NCBI RefSeq assembly: GCF_016031625.1
Contig: NZ_JACCHP010000004.1
Coordinates: forward strand, 62,001-126,000
DNA length: 64,000 nt
DNA from: Bradyrhizobium agreste
Lineage (GTDB): Bacteria > Pseudomonadota > Alphaproteobacteria > Rhizobiales > Xanthobacteraceae
Direction: 5' to 3'
Made by a program: the position numbers and the translations under genes. Below the pieces are notes generated by a model. It saw nothing but the letters and a program-made list of their open reading frames with translations, was not told the DNA's origin and did no database searches. Of this stretch, positions 27,134-34,954 are shown piece after piece (position 1 is the stretch's first letter; the number at the start of each line of letters is the position of its first letter).

Positions 27134-28366
27134 ATGACGTCCAGCTTCGATTTCGCGCCCCTGTTTCCAGCAGGGCTGCCGGCCCCGTCTGCGCGCTGGA
27201 CGGGACTTGCCAAATACAGCTTCGTCGGCGGCAACAACGATTCCGAACAGGTGCCGCTCGACGAGCTGATCGAAGCGACCAACACGGTGCTGCGGCGCGA
27301 GGGCCGCTCGCTCGCCACTTATGGGCTGGCGCATGGGCCGCAGGGCTACCTGCCCTTGCGCGAATTCCTGGTGACCAAACTCGAGCGCGATGCCGGCATC
27401 AGCTGCACGGTGGATGATCTCCTGATCGTGTCCGGCTCGCTGCAGGCGCTCGACCTCGTCAACGCCACCCTGCTGACGCGCGGCGACACCGTGATTGTCG
27501 AGCAGGAGAGCTATCAGGGCTCCCTGACCCGCCTGGCGCGGCTCGGCGTCAACGTCGTCGGCATTCCCCTCGACAAGGACGGCATGCGCATGGACCTGCT
27601 GGCCTCCGCGCTGGCCGACCTGAAGCGCCGCGGCATCCGGCCGAAATACATCTACACCATCCCGACGGTGCAGAACCCGACCGGCAGCATCTTGCCCGAG
27701 AGCCGCCGCACCGAGCTGGTGCGGCTCGCGACCGAATATGGCGTGCCGATCTTCGAGGACGATTGCTATGCCGACCTGGTCTGGTCCGGGCAGCGACCGC
27801 CCGCGATCTACGCGATGAGCGAGAGCGGCGGCGTGATCCATATCGGTTCGTTTTCCAAGTCGATCGCGCCGGCGCTGCGCGTCGGCTTCGTCGTGGCGCC
27901 CTGGGAGGTGATGTCGCGGATGCTGGCGCTGAAGACGGACGCTGGCTCCGGCGCGCTGGAGCAGATGGTGCTCGCCACCTATTGCAAGCCGCATTTTTCA
28001 ACCCACGTGCCGGCCCTAACCAAGGCGCTGCGCAGCAAGCTCGACACGCTGATGGAAGCCCTGAACGAGCAGTTCGGCACGGCGGCCGAATTCGAGGAGC
28101 CCAAGGGCGGCATCTTCCTCTGGGTGAAGCTGCCCGACCAGGTCGATACGCTGAAGCTGTATCAGGCCGCGCTCGCCGCCGGCGTCTCGATCAATCCGGG
28201 GCCGGAATGGTCGACCAACAAGGACCATTCCGCCTCGCGGCTGCGGCTGTGCTTTGCCAGCCCCACGCACCAGCAGATCCGCGACGGCGTCGCCGTGCTG
28301 GCCGAGGTCTGCCGCAAGGAGTTCGGCGTGCCGGCGCGGAGCGGCAATGTGGAGAAGCGAGCTTGA
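27134..28366 (+). CDS. PLP-dependent aminotransferase, class I/II (2-aminoadipate type)
   Basis: 410 residues from the ATG at 27134. Fold type I aminotransferase motifs: YGLAHGPQGYLPLREFL, IPTVQNPTG, IFEDDCYADL and the PLP lysine in HIGSFSKSIAPALRVGF. It resembles the MocR-like/2-aminoadipate transaminase group but lacks the GntR DNA-binding domain, so it should be a plain enzyme. The amino acid substrate is not known. A BoxR-type HTH gene converges on its 3' end. Confidence 0.9.
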   Translation: MTSSFDFAPLFPAGLPAPSARWTGLAKYSFVGGNNDSEQVPLDELIEATNTVLRREGRSLATYGLAHGPQGYLPLREFLVTKLERDAGISCTVDDLLIVSGSLQALDLVNATLLTRGDTVIVEQESYQGSLTRLARLGVNVVGIPLDKDGMRMDLLASALADLKRRGIRPKYIYTIPTVQNPTGSILPESRRTELVRLATEYGVPIFEDDCYADLVWSGQRPPAIYAMSESGGVIHIGSFSKSIAPALRVGFVVAPWEVMSRMLALKTDAGSGALEQMVLATYCKPHFSTHVPALTKALRSKLDTLMEALNEQFGTAAEFEEPKGGIFLWVKLPDQVDTLKLYQAALAAGVSINPGPEWSTNKDHSASRLRLCFASPTHQQIRDGVAVLAEVCRKEFGVPARSGNVEKRA

Positions 28367-28385
28367 GGTCTGGTCGAGCGTCTCC

Positions 28386-28658
28386 TCAGGCCGCCTGTGG
28401 CTGACTGCCGTGAATCGCGGACGCCAGCCGCAGCAACAGGACGATGGAGACGTTGCCCTTGCCGGCCTCGATCTGGGCGATGTAGCGCTCGGAAATCCCC
28501 GAGCGGCGGGCGAGCTCGCGGCGCGACAGGTCGCAGCGCATGCGGGAGGACCGCAAGCGATCGCCCAACTCGCTCAGAAACGCGGCCTCGGAATAAGGCG
28601 GTACGGCACAGCTCCCCGGCAGCACTTCGCCCGCAAAATCCATGACTTGATTCAGCAT
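28386..28658 (-). CDS. Stand-alone XRE-type HTH protein resembling the BoxR/BzdR N-terminal domain
   Basis: 90 residues from the ATG at 28658. The HTH (ELGDRLRSSRMRCDLSRRELARRSG, then SERYIAQIEAGKGNVSIVLLLRLASAI) is very close in pattern to the N-terminus of BoxR/BzdR regulators of benzoyl-CoA pathways, which continue into a shikimate-kinase-like ligand domain. Here the protein stops 15 residues after the HTH, and the space downstream is taken by the aminotransferase gene. It is either a truncated relative or a natural single-domain form. Its targets are unknown. Confidence 0.82.
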   Translation of the reverse strand: MLNQVMDFAGEVLPGSCAVPPYSEAAFLSELGDRLRSSRMRCDLSRRELARRSGISERYIAQIEAGKGNVSIVLLLRLASAIHGSQPQAA

Positions 28659-28817
28659 TGCTCTATCCACGTTCGCCTTCGGGAAATGCCATCTTACCTT
28701 CGAAACGTCCCGCCTCATTGACGCGGATCAAATTCGCGAGCGATCGGCGGCTGCCGTGGCAGGGCCGCGCGCGAGATGCTAGACTTTGGAATTGTTCGAG
28801 GCGGGGTTTTTCAGGAC

Positions 28818-29270
28818 ATGATGCGTTGTTCGGGCCGCTGGATCGCGGCTGCGGTGCTGTGGGTCGCGTTCACCGCCACGGCCGGTGCCGAGACGTTGGC
28901 CGTGACCGTTGAGCAATGGGGCCTGCTCGGCTCGTGGGCGGTCGATTGCTCGGCCCGGCCCGACCGCGACCAGGGTGCGCGCTTGTCGTACGAAATCCGG
29001 CAAGACGGCCGGGTGATGTACCGGCGCAATTTCGGCGCGGCCAGAGACGAGAACGAGGTGGTGTCCGCCACAGTCAATGCCGAGGGACTGCTCAATGTGA
29101 TGGTGTACTTCCCCTCGCTACATCAGGCCCGCGAATTCGGGTTGCTGTTGCAGAAGGACGGCAGCCTGCGCGCGATCTACAATCGCAGCGAGCGCGGCGA
29201 GTACACGATCAGGAACGGCAAATACGTCGGCACCGGTGCGCCGACGCCCGCGCAGCAGCGCTGCGATTAG
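28818..29270 (+). CDS. Secreted protein of unknown function
   Basis: 150 residues from the ATG at 28818, seven bases after CAGGA. The signal peptide is MMRCSGRWIAAAVLWVAFTATAG, with cleavage near AGAE. The mature part (EQWGLLGSWAVDCS, then SYEIRQDGRVMYRRNFG) contains two Cys that could form a disulphide. I do not recognise a named family. It diverges from the HTH gene, with a 159-base gap. Confidence 0.75.
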   Translation: MMRCSGRWIAAAVLWVAFTATAGAETLAVTVEQWGLLGSWAVDCSARPDRDQGARLSYEIRQDGRVMYRRNFGAARDENEVVSATVNAEGLLNVMVYFPSLHQAREFGLLLQKDGSLRAIYNRSERGEYTIRNGKYVGTGAPTPAQQRCD

Positions 29271-29306
29271 CGACGCCTCGTCTGAACATCCGTTCAGAAC
29301 TCTCTC

Positions 29307-29325
29307 CTCTCCCACACAGGGAGAG
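29307..29325. terminator. CTCTCCC/GGGAGAG hairpin between convergent genes
   Basis: A 7-bp stem with loop ACACA, preceded by a smaller hairpin (CTGAAC/GTTCAG, 29282-29297). It lies between the convergent secreted-protein gene and aldo-keto reductase gene. No long T tract, so its termination strength is uncertain. Confidence 0.5.
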
Positions 29326-29337
29326 TGAAAGGCCAGC

Positions 29338-30156
29338 CTAATCCCATGCCGGCGCGAAGCCGGGATTGACGCAGCGTCTGTCCTTCGCGAGCGCAGCGAC
29401 TTTCTTGCGGTCGGCACCGTCGAGCGTGATCTTCAGCGCGTCGAGATTGGCCTGCTGGCTCTCGCGACGCGAGGCTTTCGGAATCGCGGCGACGCCGTCC
29501 TGGTCGAGCAGCCATTTCAACGCGACCTGCGCCGCGGTGGCATTGTGCCTGGCGCCGATGTCGGCCAGCACCGGATCGCTCGCGAAACGCCCTTGCGCCA
29601 GCGGACAATAGGCAACCAGCGGAATCGATCTCGCCTGGAGATAGGCCAGCACCTTCGATTGATCGAGCATGGCGTGGTATTCGACCTGATTGCAGGCGAT
29701 CGGCGCCTTGATCTCCTCGACCGCAACCTTGAGCAGAGCGGTGGTGAAATTGGCAACGCCGATAGCGCGCGTGCGCCCCTCCTCCTTGAGCTTCATCAGC
29801 GTCTCGAACACCGCGCCCCAGTTCGCCGCCTTCGAGGGCCAATGCACAAGATAGAGGTCGACATGGTCGAGCCGGAGCTTCTTGAGGCTGGCGTCGAAAG
29901 CGCGGCGGATCGCATCGGGGCTGAGGTTCTCGTGCCAGACTTTCGTCGTGATGTGCAGCTCGCCGCGCGGCACGCCGGACGCGGCGATGGCCGCACCGAT
30001 CGCCTCCTCGTTGGCGTACATCTCGGCCGTGTCGATGTGGCGATAGCCGATGGACAGCGCGCTCTCGACCGCGGCACGGCAGGCATCGCCCTGCATGCGG
30101 AAGGTGCCGAGGCCGAGCTTGGGCATGCTGATGCCCTGTGTCTTCAGATGGTCCAT
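29338..30156 (-). CDS. Aldo/keto reductase
   Basis: 272 residues. The catalytic tetrad is visible: Asp and Tyr in DTAEMYANEE, Lys in ITTKVWHE, and His in YLVHWPS. The C-terminal NADPH site is AIPKASRRESQQANLDAL. A soluble TIM-barrel enzyme that reduces aldehydes or ketones; in this size class, 2,5-diketo-gluconate reductase-like proteins are common. The true substrate is unknown. Confidence 0.92.
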   Translation of the reverse strand: MDHLKTQGISMPKLGLGTFRMQGDACRAAVESALSIGYRHIDTAEMYANEEAIGAAIAASGVPRGELHITTKVWHENLSPDAIRRAFDASLKKLRLDHVDLYLVHWPSKAANWGAVFETLMKLKEEGRTRAIGVANFTTALLKVAVEEIKAPIACNQVEYHAMLDQSKVLAYLQARSIPLVAYCPLAQGRFASDPVLADIGARHNATAAQVALKWLLDQDGVAAIPKASRRESQQANLDALKITLDGADRKKVAALAKDRRCVNPGFAPAWD

Positions 30157-30301
30157 GAAACAGGCTCCTGAGCAATTCAGCCCACCGGATGCGCGCGGCG
30201 ATGCCGCGTGAGCAGACTTTTCGGTGATGGAAAAGAAGTGGCGGGAACCCCCACGCTAGCGCGGGAGGAGCGCGTCCGCCAATCAAGATCGGGTTAGCAG
30301 C

Positions 30302-31867
30302 CTAGGAATGCTGCGCCACCACCGCGGGATGCACCTGCGGCTGCGGCACGATGTCGACCGACCAGAGGTCGCGATTGTCGACGTCCTTCAGGGTCACCGT
30401 CATCACACCGCTGCGGCCGTCGATGTCGACCCGCCCGAAGAACTGCAAGCCGAAGCAGGGCGCCAGATTGTCGCCTTGTGCAGCGCTGCAGCCATGCTGG
30501 TACATCGCGACCGGGCCGAAGGTGTCGTCGAGCTCGCCCGGTCCCCAGCTGCCGGCATGCAGCGGGCCGGAGACGAACTCCCAGAACGGCTCGAAGTCCT
30601 GGAATTGCGCCTTGTTCGGATCGTAATAGTGCGCGGCGGTGTAGTGCATGTCGGCGGTGAGCCAGACGATGTTGCGGATGCCGGCACGCTTGATCGAGGC
30701 GAGCAGATCGGCGATCTCGTGCTCGCGCCGGTCAGGCGGCCCATCGCCGAGCGCGACGGCGTCCAGGCTGATCAGGCCGATCGGCAAATCGGCCGCGATC
30801 ACCTTCCAGGTGGCGCGCGAAGCGGCGAGCTCGCGCTTCAGCCAGGCGAGCTGCTCGGCGCCCAGGATCCAGCCGCGGTGATCATCGCCCTTGTTCCAGC
30901 TCTCGTCGCGGTAGCTGCGCATGTCGATCATGAAAACGTCGAGCAGCGGACCGTAGGCGATCTTGCGATAGACGCGGCCATGCCGCGCGCCGATGTCGCG
31001 GATCGGCATGAAATCGAAGAAGGCCCGGCGGGCGCGCGCAACCAGGCGCGGGGTGCCGTCGTCCTCGTAACCGGCCTCGTCATAGGTCCCGATCGGCGAC
31101 CAGTCGTTGGTCACCTCGTGATCGTCCCATTGCGCGAACATCGGCACCTCTGCATGGAAGGCGCGGAAGTGTTCGTCGAGATGGTTGTATTTGTAATTGC
31201 CGCGGAACTGCGCCAGGGTGTGCGCCACCTCCGATTTCTCTTCGGTGACGATGTTGCGCCAGGTCTCGCCGTTCGGCAGCTTTTGCTCAGCCGGAATCGT
31301 GCAGTCCGCGTAGATGTGATCGCCGGAGTGGATGAAGAAGTCCGGATGATTGTCGAGCATGGTGCGATAGCTCCGATAGCCGCCGCGGGAGACGTCGATG
31401 CCCCAGCCCTGCCCCGCGGTGTCGCCGGACCACAGAAAAGAGATCGACTGGCGCGCTGCCGGCGCGGTGCGGAAATAGCCGATGCGGCTTTCGCCGATGA
31501 GACCGGTGGCAATGTCGTCGAAGCGGACGCGGTAGAAGATGTCCTGCCCGGGCGGCAGATCCGCCAGCAGGAGTTTTGCAGTGAGATCGGCGTCGGGCAA
31601 CGCATCGCCGGAAGTCGAGGCGATGATGGTCTTGAAGCTCTCGACGGTCGAGCATTCCACCTGCATCCGCGCTGGCCGGTCGGCGCGCGCCCAGACCACG
31701 GCGGAGCCGCCGGAGACATCACCGGACTGGATGCCGCCTGCGATCCGCGGCCGATCGGCGGCGCGGCTCAGGTGAGGCTTCGCAAGGGAGGCGATGGCGA
31801 GACTGGAGGCGGAGCGGACCAGGAACTGCCGCCGGGTCCATGCGCGCGAGGCGCGGAGCGTTGCCAT
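30302..31867 (-). CDS. phoD: PhoD-like alkaline phosphatase, Tat-exported
   Basis: 521 residues. The N-terminus carries a twin-arginine signal (TRRQFLVRSASSLAIASLA). Metal-site motifs of the PhoD family follow: SGDHIYAD, WDDHEVTNDW and WLTADMHYTAAHYYDP. The enzyme is a Ca/Fe-dependent phosphomonoesterase or diesterase in the periplasm. No Pho box was recognised upstream. It stands alone; a 145-base gap separates it from the aldo-keto reductase gene on the same strand. Confidence 0.9.
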   Translation of the reverse strand: MATLRASRAWTRRQFLVRSASSLAIASLAKPHLSRAADRPRIAGGIQSGDVSGGSAVVWARADRPARMQVECSTVESFKTIIASTSGDALPDADLTAKLLLADLPPGQDIFYRVRFDDIATGLIGESRIGYFRTAPAARQSISFLWSGDTAGQGWGIDVSRGGYRSYRTMLDNHPDFFIHSGDHIYADCTIPAEQKLPNGETWRNIVTEEKSEVAHTLAQFRGNYKYNHLDEHFRAFHAEVPMFAQWDDHEVTNDWSPIGTYDEAGYEDDGTPRLVARARRAFFDFMPIRDIGARHGRVYRKIAYGPLLDVFMIDMRSYRDESWNKGDDHRGWILGAEQLAWLKRELAASRATWKVIAADLPIGLISLDAVALGDGPPDRREHEIADLLASIKRAGIRNIVWLTADMHYTAAHYYDPNKAQFQDFEPFWEFVSGPLHAGSWGPGELDDTFGPVAMYQHGCSAAQGDNLAPCFGLQFFGRVDIDGRSGVMTVTLKDVDNRDLWSVDIVPQPQVHPAVVAQHS

Positions 31868-31979
31868 TCAGGAGACCTTCGTCGAATCGCGACGGAAGGT
31901 GCCTGCGCTCCTTGACTCCCAGCTTACGGTTTCTTGACTCCGCGCCTACGGTTTTGCGACGCGCGGATGACGCCTGTGA

Positions 31980-32399
31980 TTACCGCTTCCAGTTGCAGAT
32001 GCCACCCGAGCGGCATGGCCAGGTCTGGATGCGGGCGTCCATCGCCTGCGCATCGAGCGGGTTGCCGCGGCGGTGTGCAAGCCTGGCGCGCGCGGCGCCG
32101 CGCGGCTGCTTGCTCGCCGCATGCGCGGCCTTCGGCTCGGCCACACGAACGCGTTCGGCGGCAACCTTCTTCGGCACGTCGACGGGCTCAACGCGCGCCT
32201 GCGCCTCGTTGCCGCCATGCGCTTCGAGCGCGACCGGCGCAAAATGCGTCTCCGGCCCGAGACGTTTCGGCGACAGCACGGCCTTGGAGAGATCGAGGCC
32301 GAGATATTCGCCGGGCCTGTAGTCGTCGGCGCGCGCGATACCGGCCCCTGCGACCACGAGAGCAAAGGCAATTGCGAAGGGAACGCTTTTCAGGACCAC
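31980..32399 (-). CDS. Small secreted basic protein of unknown function
   Basis: 139 residues starting at a GTG (32399) five bases after AGGAGG. The signal peptide is KSVPFAIAFALVVAGAGIARAD. The mature part is Ala/Arg-rich and ends in CRSGGICNWKR, a Cys pair that may form a disulphide. I do not recognise the family. The strong ribosome site is part of a predicted stem (32403-32455), so translation may be controlled by RNA structure. Confidence 0.65.
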   Translation of the reverse strand: MVLKSVPFAIAFALVVAGAGIARADDYRPGEYLGLDLSKAVLSPKRLGPETHFAPVALEAHGGNEAQARVEPVDVPKKVAAERVRVAEPKAAHAASKQPRGAARARLAHRRGNPLDAQAMDARIQTWPCRSGGICNWKR

Positions 32400-32402
32400 G
32401 GA

Positions 32403-32455
32403 CGCCTCCTGAAATCGATTTATGAAAGGGGCAATTTACCCCTATCTAGGAGGCG
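32403..32455 (-). promoter_or_regulatory. Leader structure hiding the Shine-Dalgarno sequence
   Basis: In the leftward transcript CGCCTCCT (from 32455 to 32448) is exactly complementary to AGGAGGCG (32410 to 32403), which holds the ribosome site of the following gene. A small inner hairpin (AGGGG/CCCCT) stacks between the arms. The fold would block ribosome entry until it melts or is displaced. It does not match the ROSE element pattern I know. Confidence 0.5.
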
Positions 32456-32508
32456 CCGCGCGTAATTCCAGCGGTCAAATGCCGCCGTGGTTAAGAAGTT
32501 TGCCGGTG

Positions 32509-33510
32509 TCAGGCGACCTTTCGCGCCGCGCCCGTCCCGTCCAGGAACCCCATGAGGCGGCTGCGGATGATGGTTTCCGCCTCGCCCATGATGCGATCGA
32601 TCAGCTCCTTGCAGGAGGGGATGTCGTGGATCAGGCCGGCGACCATGCCGCAGCTCCAGGCGCCGGCGTCCATCTGGCCGTCCAGCATGATCTTGGGATA
32701 GACGCCCGCGACCTGGTCGTGGATGTCGTCGATCGTGAGCTTGGCGCCCTTCTCGCGCTCGATCTCGAGCAGGCGGTCGACATTGGCGTTCTTCAGCACG
32801 CGCTCGGTGTTGCGCAATGCCCGCATGATCAGGCGGGTATCGAGCTCGGTGGCCGCGACCAGCGCGTTCTTCACGTTCTGGTGCACCGGCGCTTCCTTGG
32901 TGGCGATGAAGCGCGTGCCCATGTTCATGCCCGCCGCGCCCAGCGAGAGCGCCGCGACCAGGCTGCGACCATCGGCCATGCCGCCGGAGGCGACGAACGG
33001 GATCTTCAACTCCTCCGCCGCACGCGGCAGCAGGATCATGTTGGGAATGTCGTCCTCGCCGGGATGGCCGCCGCACTCGAAGCCGTCGACGCTGACGGCG
33101 TCGCAGCCGATGCGCTCGGCCTTCAGCGAGTGGCGCACCGAGGTGCATTTGTGGATCACCTTGATGCCGGCGGCCTTCAGCGCCGGCATGTAGGCTTCCG
33201 GGCTGCGGCCTGCGGTCTCGACTGCTTTGATGCCACCTTCGACAATGGCCGCGATGTATTCGGGGTAGGGCGGCGCGGAGAAGGCCGGCAGGAAAGTGAG
33301 GTTCACGCCGAACGGCTTGTCCGTCATGTCGCGGCAGCGCGTGATCTCCTTCGCCAGCAGCTCGGGCGTCTTCTGCGTGAGACCGGTGATGATGCCGAGC
33401 CCGCCGGCATTGGAGACGGCAGCAGCCAGCTCGGCGAAGCCGACGAAATGCATGCCGCCTTGGATGATCGGGTGCTCGATGCCGAACAGTTCGGTGATCG
33501 CGGTCTTCAC
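32509..33510 (-). CDS. Nitronate monooxygenase family flavoprotein
   Basis: 333 residues. IQGGMHFVGFAELAAAVSNAGGLGIITG at the N-terminus and GFECGGHPGEDD in the middle are hallmarks of the 2-nitropropane dioxygenase/NMO family, an FMN TIM barrel. It oxidises alkyl nitronates or related compounds with oxygen. It lies 62 bases downstream of the SDR gene on the same strand and is probably co-transcribed with it under the HxlR operator. Confidence 0.9.
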   Translation of the reverse strand: MKTAITELFGIEHPIIQGGMHFVGFAELAAAVSNAGGLGIITGLTQKTPELLAKEITRCRDMTDKPFGVNLTFLPAFSAPPYPEYIAAIVEGGIKAVETAGRSPEAYMPALKAAGIKVIHKCTSVRHSLKAERIGCDAVSVDGFECGGHPGEDDIPNMILLPRAAEELKIPFVASGGMADGRSLVAALSLGAAGMNMGTRFIATKEAPVHQNVKNALVAATELDTRLIMRALRNTERVLKNANVDRLLEIEREKGAKLTIDDIHDQVAGVYPKIMLDGQMDAGAWSCGMVAGLIHDIPSCKELIDRIMGEAETIIRSRLMGFLDGTGAARKVA

Positions 33511-33572
33511 TGAAAATCCTCTCGGAATCTGCTTGATGTCGAGATCAGTCTAGCCGGACTTTTGCGTTCAGG

Positions 33573-34310
33573 TCACCACTTCTCTCCAAAGGGGCGGATC
33601 TCCATCTCGAAGGTCCAGGCGCTCTTCGGCTGCTGGTAAAGCTGCCAATAGGCGTTCGCGACCGACGACGGCGGCATCAGGAGGTCGGGATTATCAAGCG
33701 CATTCGGCCCGAGCGCCTCGAGCCGGCGCTGGCGCACCCATTCGGTGTCGACGCCGGAATCAATGATGAGATGAGCGACGTGAATGTTCTTCGGCCCGAG
33801 CTCGCGCGCCATCGCCTGCGCCACCGCGCGCAGGCCGAACTTGGCGCTGGCAAAGGCGGCAAAGCCGCTGCCGCCGCGCAAGCTCGCGGTCGCACCCGTG
33901 AAGAAGATGTTGCCGCCGCCGCGCGGCAGCATCAGCCGCGCCGCCTCGCGGCCCGCAAGGAAGCCGGAATAGCAGGCCATCTCCCACACTTTCCGAAACA
34001 CGCGCTCGGTGGTGTCGAGGATCGGGAAATTGACGTTGGCGCCGACGTTGAAGATGCAGACTTCGAGCGGTGCATGCTTGTCGGCGTCGTTCAGGAAGGC
34101 GATGACCTCATCTTCCTTCCGCGCGTCGAGCGAGCGGGCGTGGATCTCGCCACCGGCGGCTTCGATCTCTTGCACCAACGGCGCGAGCTTATCTCCGTTG
34201 CGGCGGCCGGCGAAAATCGAGAACCCTTCGGCGGCAAATTTCTTGGCAATCTCGGCGCCGATGAAGTCGCCGGCGCCGATGACGGCCACAGTGGCGTTTC
34301 GCTTGGACAA
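33573..34310 (-). CDS. SDR family protein with the catalytic Tyr replaced by Phe
   Basis: 245 residues. The Rossmann motif is VIGAGDFIGAEIAKKFAAEG, a variant of TGxxxGxG. At the usual YxxxK position the sequence is FASAK, so the proton-donating Tyr is Phe; Lys is kept, and the Ser-position segment is FTGATASLRG. It resembles a subgroup of SDRs with this change. Activity may therefore differ from normal dehydrogenases. It diverges from the HxlR regulator across 170 bases that hold a clear operator. Confidence 0.85.
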   Translation of the reverse strand: MSKRNATVAVIGAGDFIGAEIAKKFAAEGFSIFAGRRNGDKLAPLVQEIEAAGGEIHARSLDARKEDEVIAFLNDADKHAPLEVCIFNVGANVNFPILDTTERVFRKVWEMACYSGFLAGREAARLMLPRGGGNIFFTGATASLRGGSGFAAFASAKFGLRAVAQAMARELGPKNIHVAHLIIDSGVDTEWVRQRRLEALGPNALDNPDLLMPPSSVANAYWQLYQQPKSAWTFEMEIRPFGEKW

Positions 34311-34365
34311 GACCGCCTCCTCCGATGAGCCGCAGCGAGCGCGCGGCGTTTATGTGCCGGAGGCT

Positions 34366-34386
34366 ACAGTTCAAAAATAGAACTGT
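34366..34386. promoter_or_regulatory. HxlR-type operator over the SDR promoter
   Basis: ACAGTTC-N7-GAACTGT, a perfect 7-bp inverted repeat with AT-rich centre. On the minus strand a -35 box TTGACA overlaps its edge, followed after 17 bases by TAGCCT, so the palindrome covers the spacer of the likely SDR promoter. A regulator bound here would block transcription. The divergent HxlR protein is the obvious candidate. Confidence 0.7.
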
Positions 34387-34480
34387 CAAACCTGGCGGCA
34401 GGATGCTACATATCAGCAAAAATATCGCTGCTGATCAACTTAGTTCCTTTTTTAGACTGACGCCTTGCAGGTACCGCATC

Positions 34481-34954
34481 ATGAAATGGGACACGCTGGA
34501 GGAAGAGCCCTGCTCGCTCGCCCGCACCGTCGCCGTGATCGGCGACCGCTGGACGCTGCTGATCCTGCGCGAGTGCTTCTTGCGGGTACGGCGCTTCGAG
34601 GCATTTCAGTCCTCGCTCCAGATCACACGCCATCTGCTCTCGGAGCGGCTGAAGAAGCTGGTCCGCTTCGGCATCCTGCGCCGCGTCCCCTATTCCGAGA
34701 CACCGAAGCGCTACGAATACATCCTCACCCAGAAGGGCCTCGAACTCTACCCGATCATCATGGCGATGGTGCATTGGGGCGACACCCATATGGGCGACGA
34801 GCGCGGCCGCCCGCTGCTGCACGAGCACAAGAGCTGCGGCAAGCTGTTCGACCCCGTGATGGTGTGCTCGGAGTGCGGCGAGGTGCTGCATGCCAAGCAG
34901 GTGCATGTGCATGCGGGGCCGGGGCGGAAGGAAGCAAGTCTTGAAACGACCTAG
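34481..34954 (+). CDS. HxlR-family winged-helix regulator with C-terminal Cys cluster
   Basis: 157 residues from the ATG at 34481. The HxlR domain is at about 10-105 (CSLARTVAVIGDRWTLLILREC, then RHLLSERLKKLVRFGILRR, then YILTQKGLELYPII). Beyond it, CGKLFDPVMVCSECGEVLHAK gives a zinc-ribbon-like set of Cys residues that many HxlR proteins lack. It is likely to repress the divergent SDR and nitronate monooxygenase genes, sensing quinone, aldehyde or similar stress through Cys. Its last four bases overlap the end of the convergent emrB-like gene. Confidence 0.88.
   Translation: MKWDTLEEEPCSLARTVAVIGDRWTLLILRECFLRVRRFEAFQSSLQITRHLLSERLKKLVRFGILRRVPYSETPKRYEYILTQKGLELYPIIMAMVHWGDTHMGDERGRPLLHEHKSCGKLFDPVMVCSECGEVLHAKQVHVHAGPGRKEASLETT

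Noticed and set aside
30308..31915. 535-residue rightward frame opposite the PhoD phosphatase
   Set aside because: Shadow of a gene with Tat signal and metal motifs on the other strand.
32403..32455. ROSE-type RNA thermometer
   Set aside because: The hidden ribosome site is real, but the ROSE anti-Shine-Dalgarno pattern is not present; I report it only as a general leader structure.
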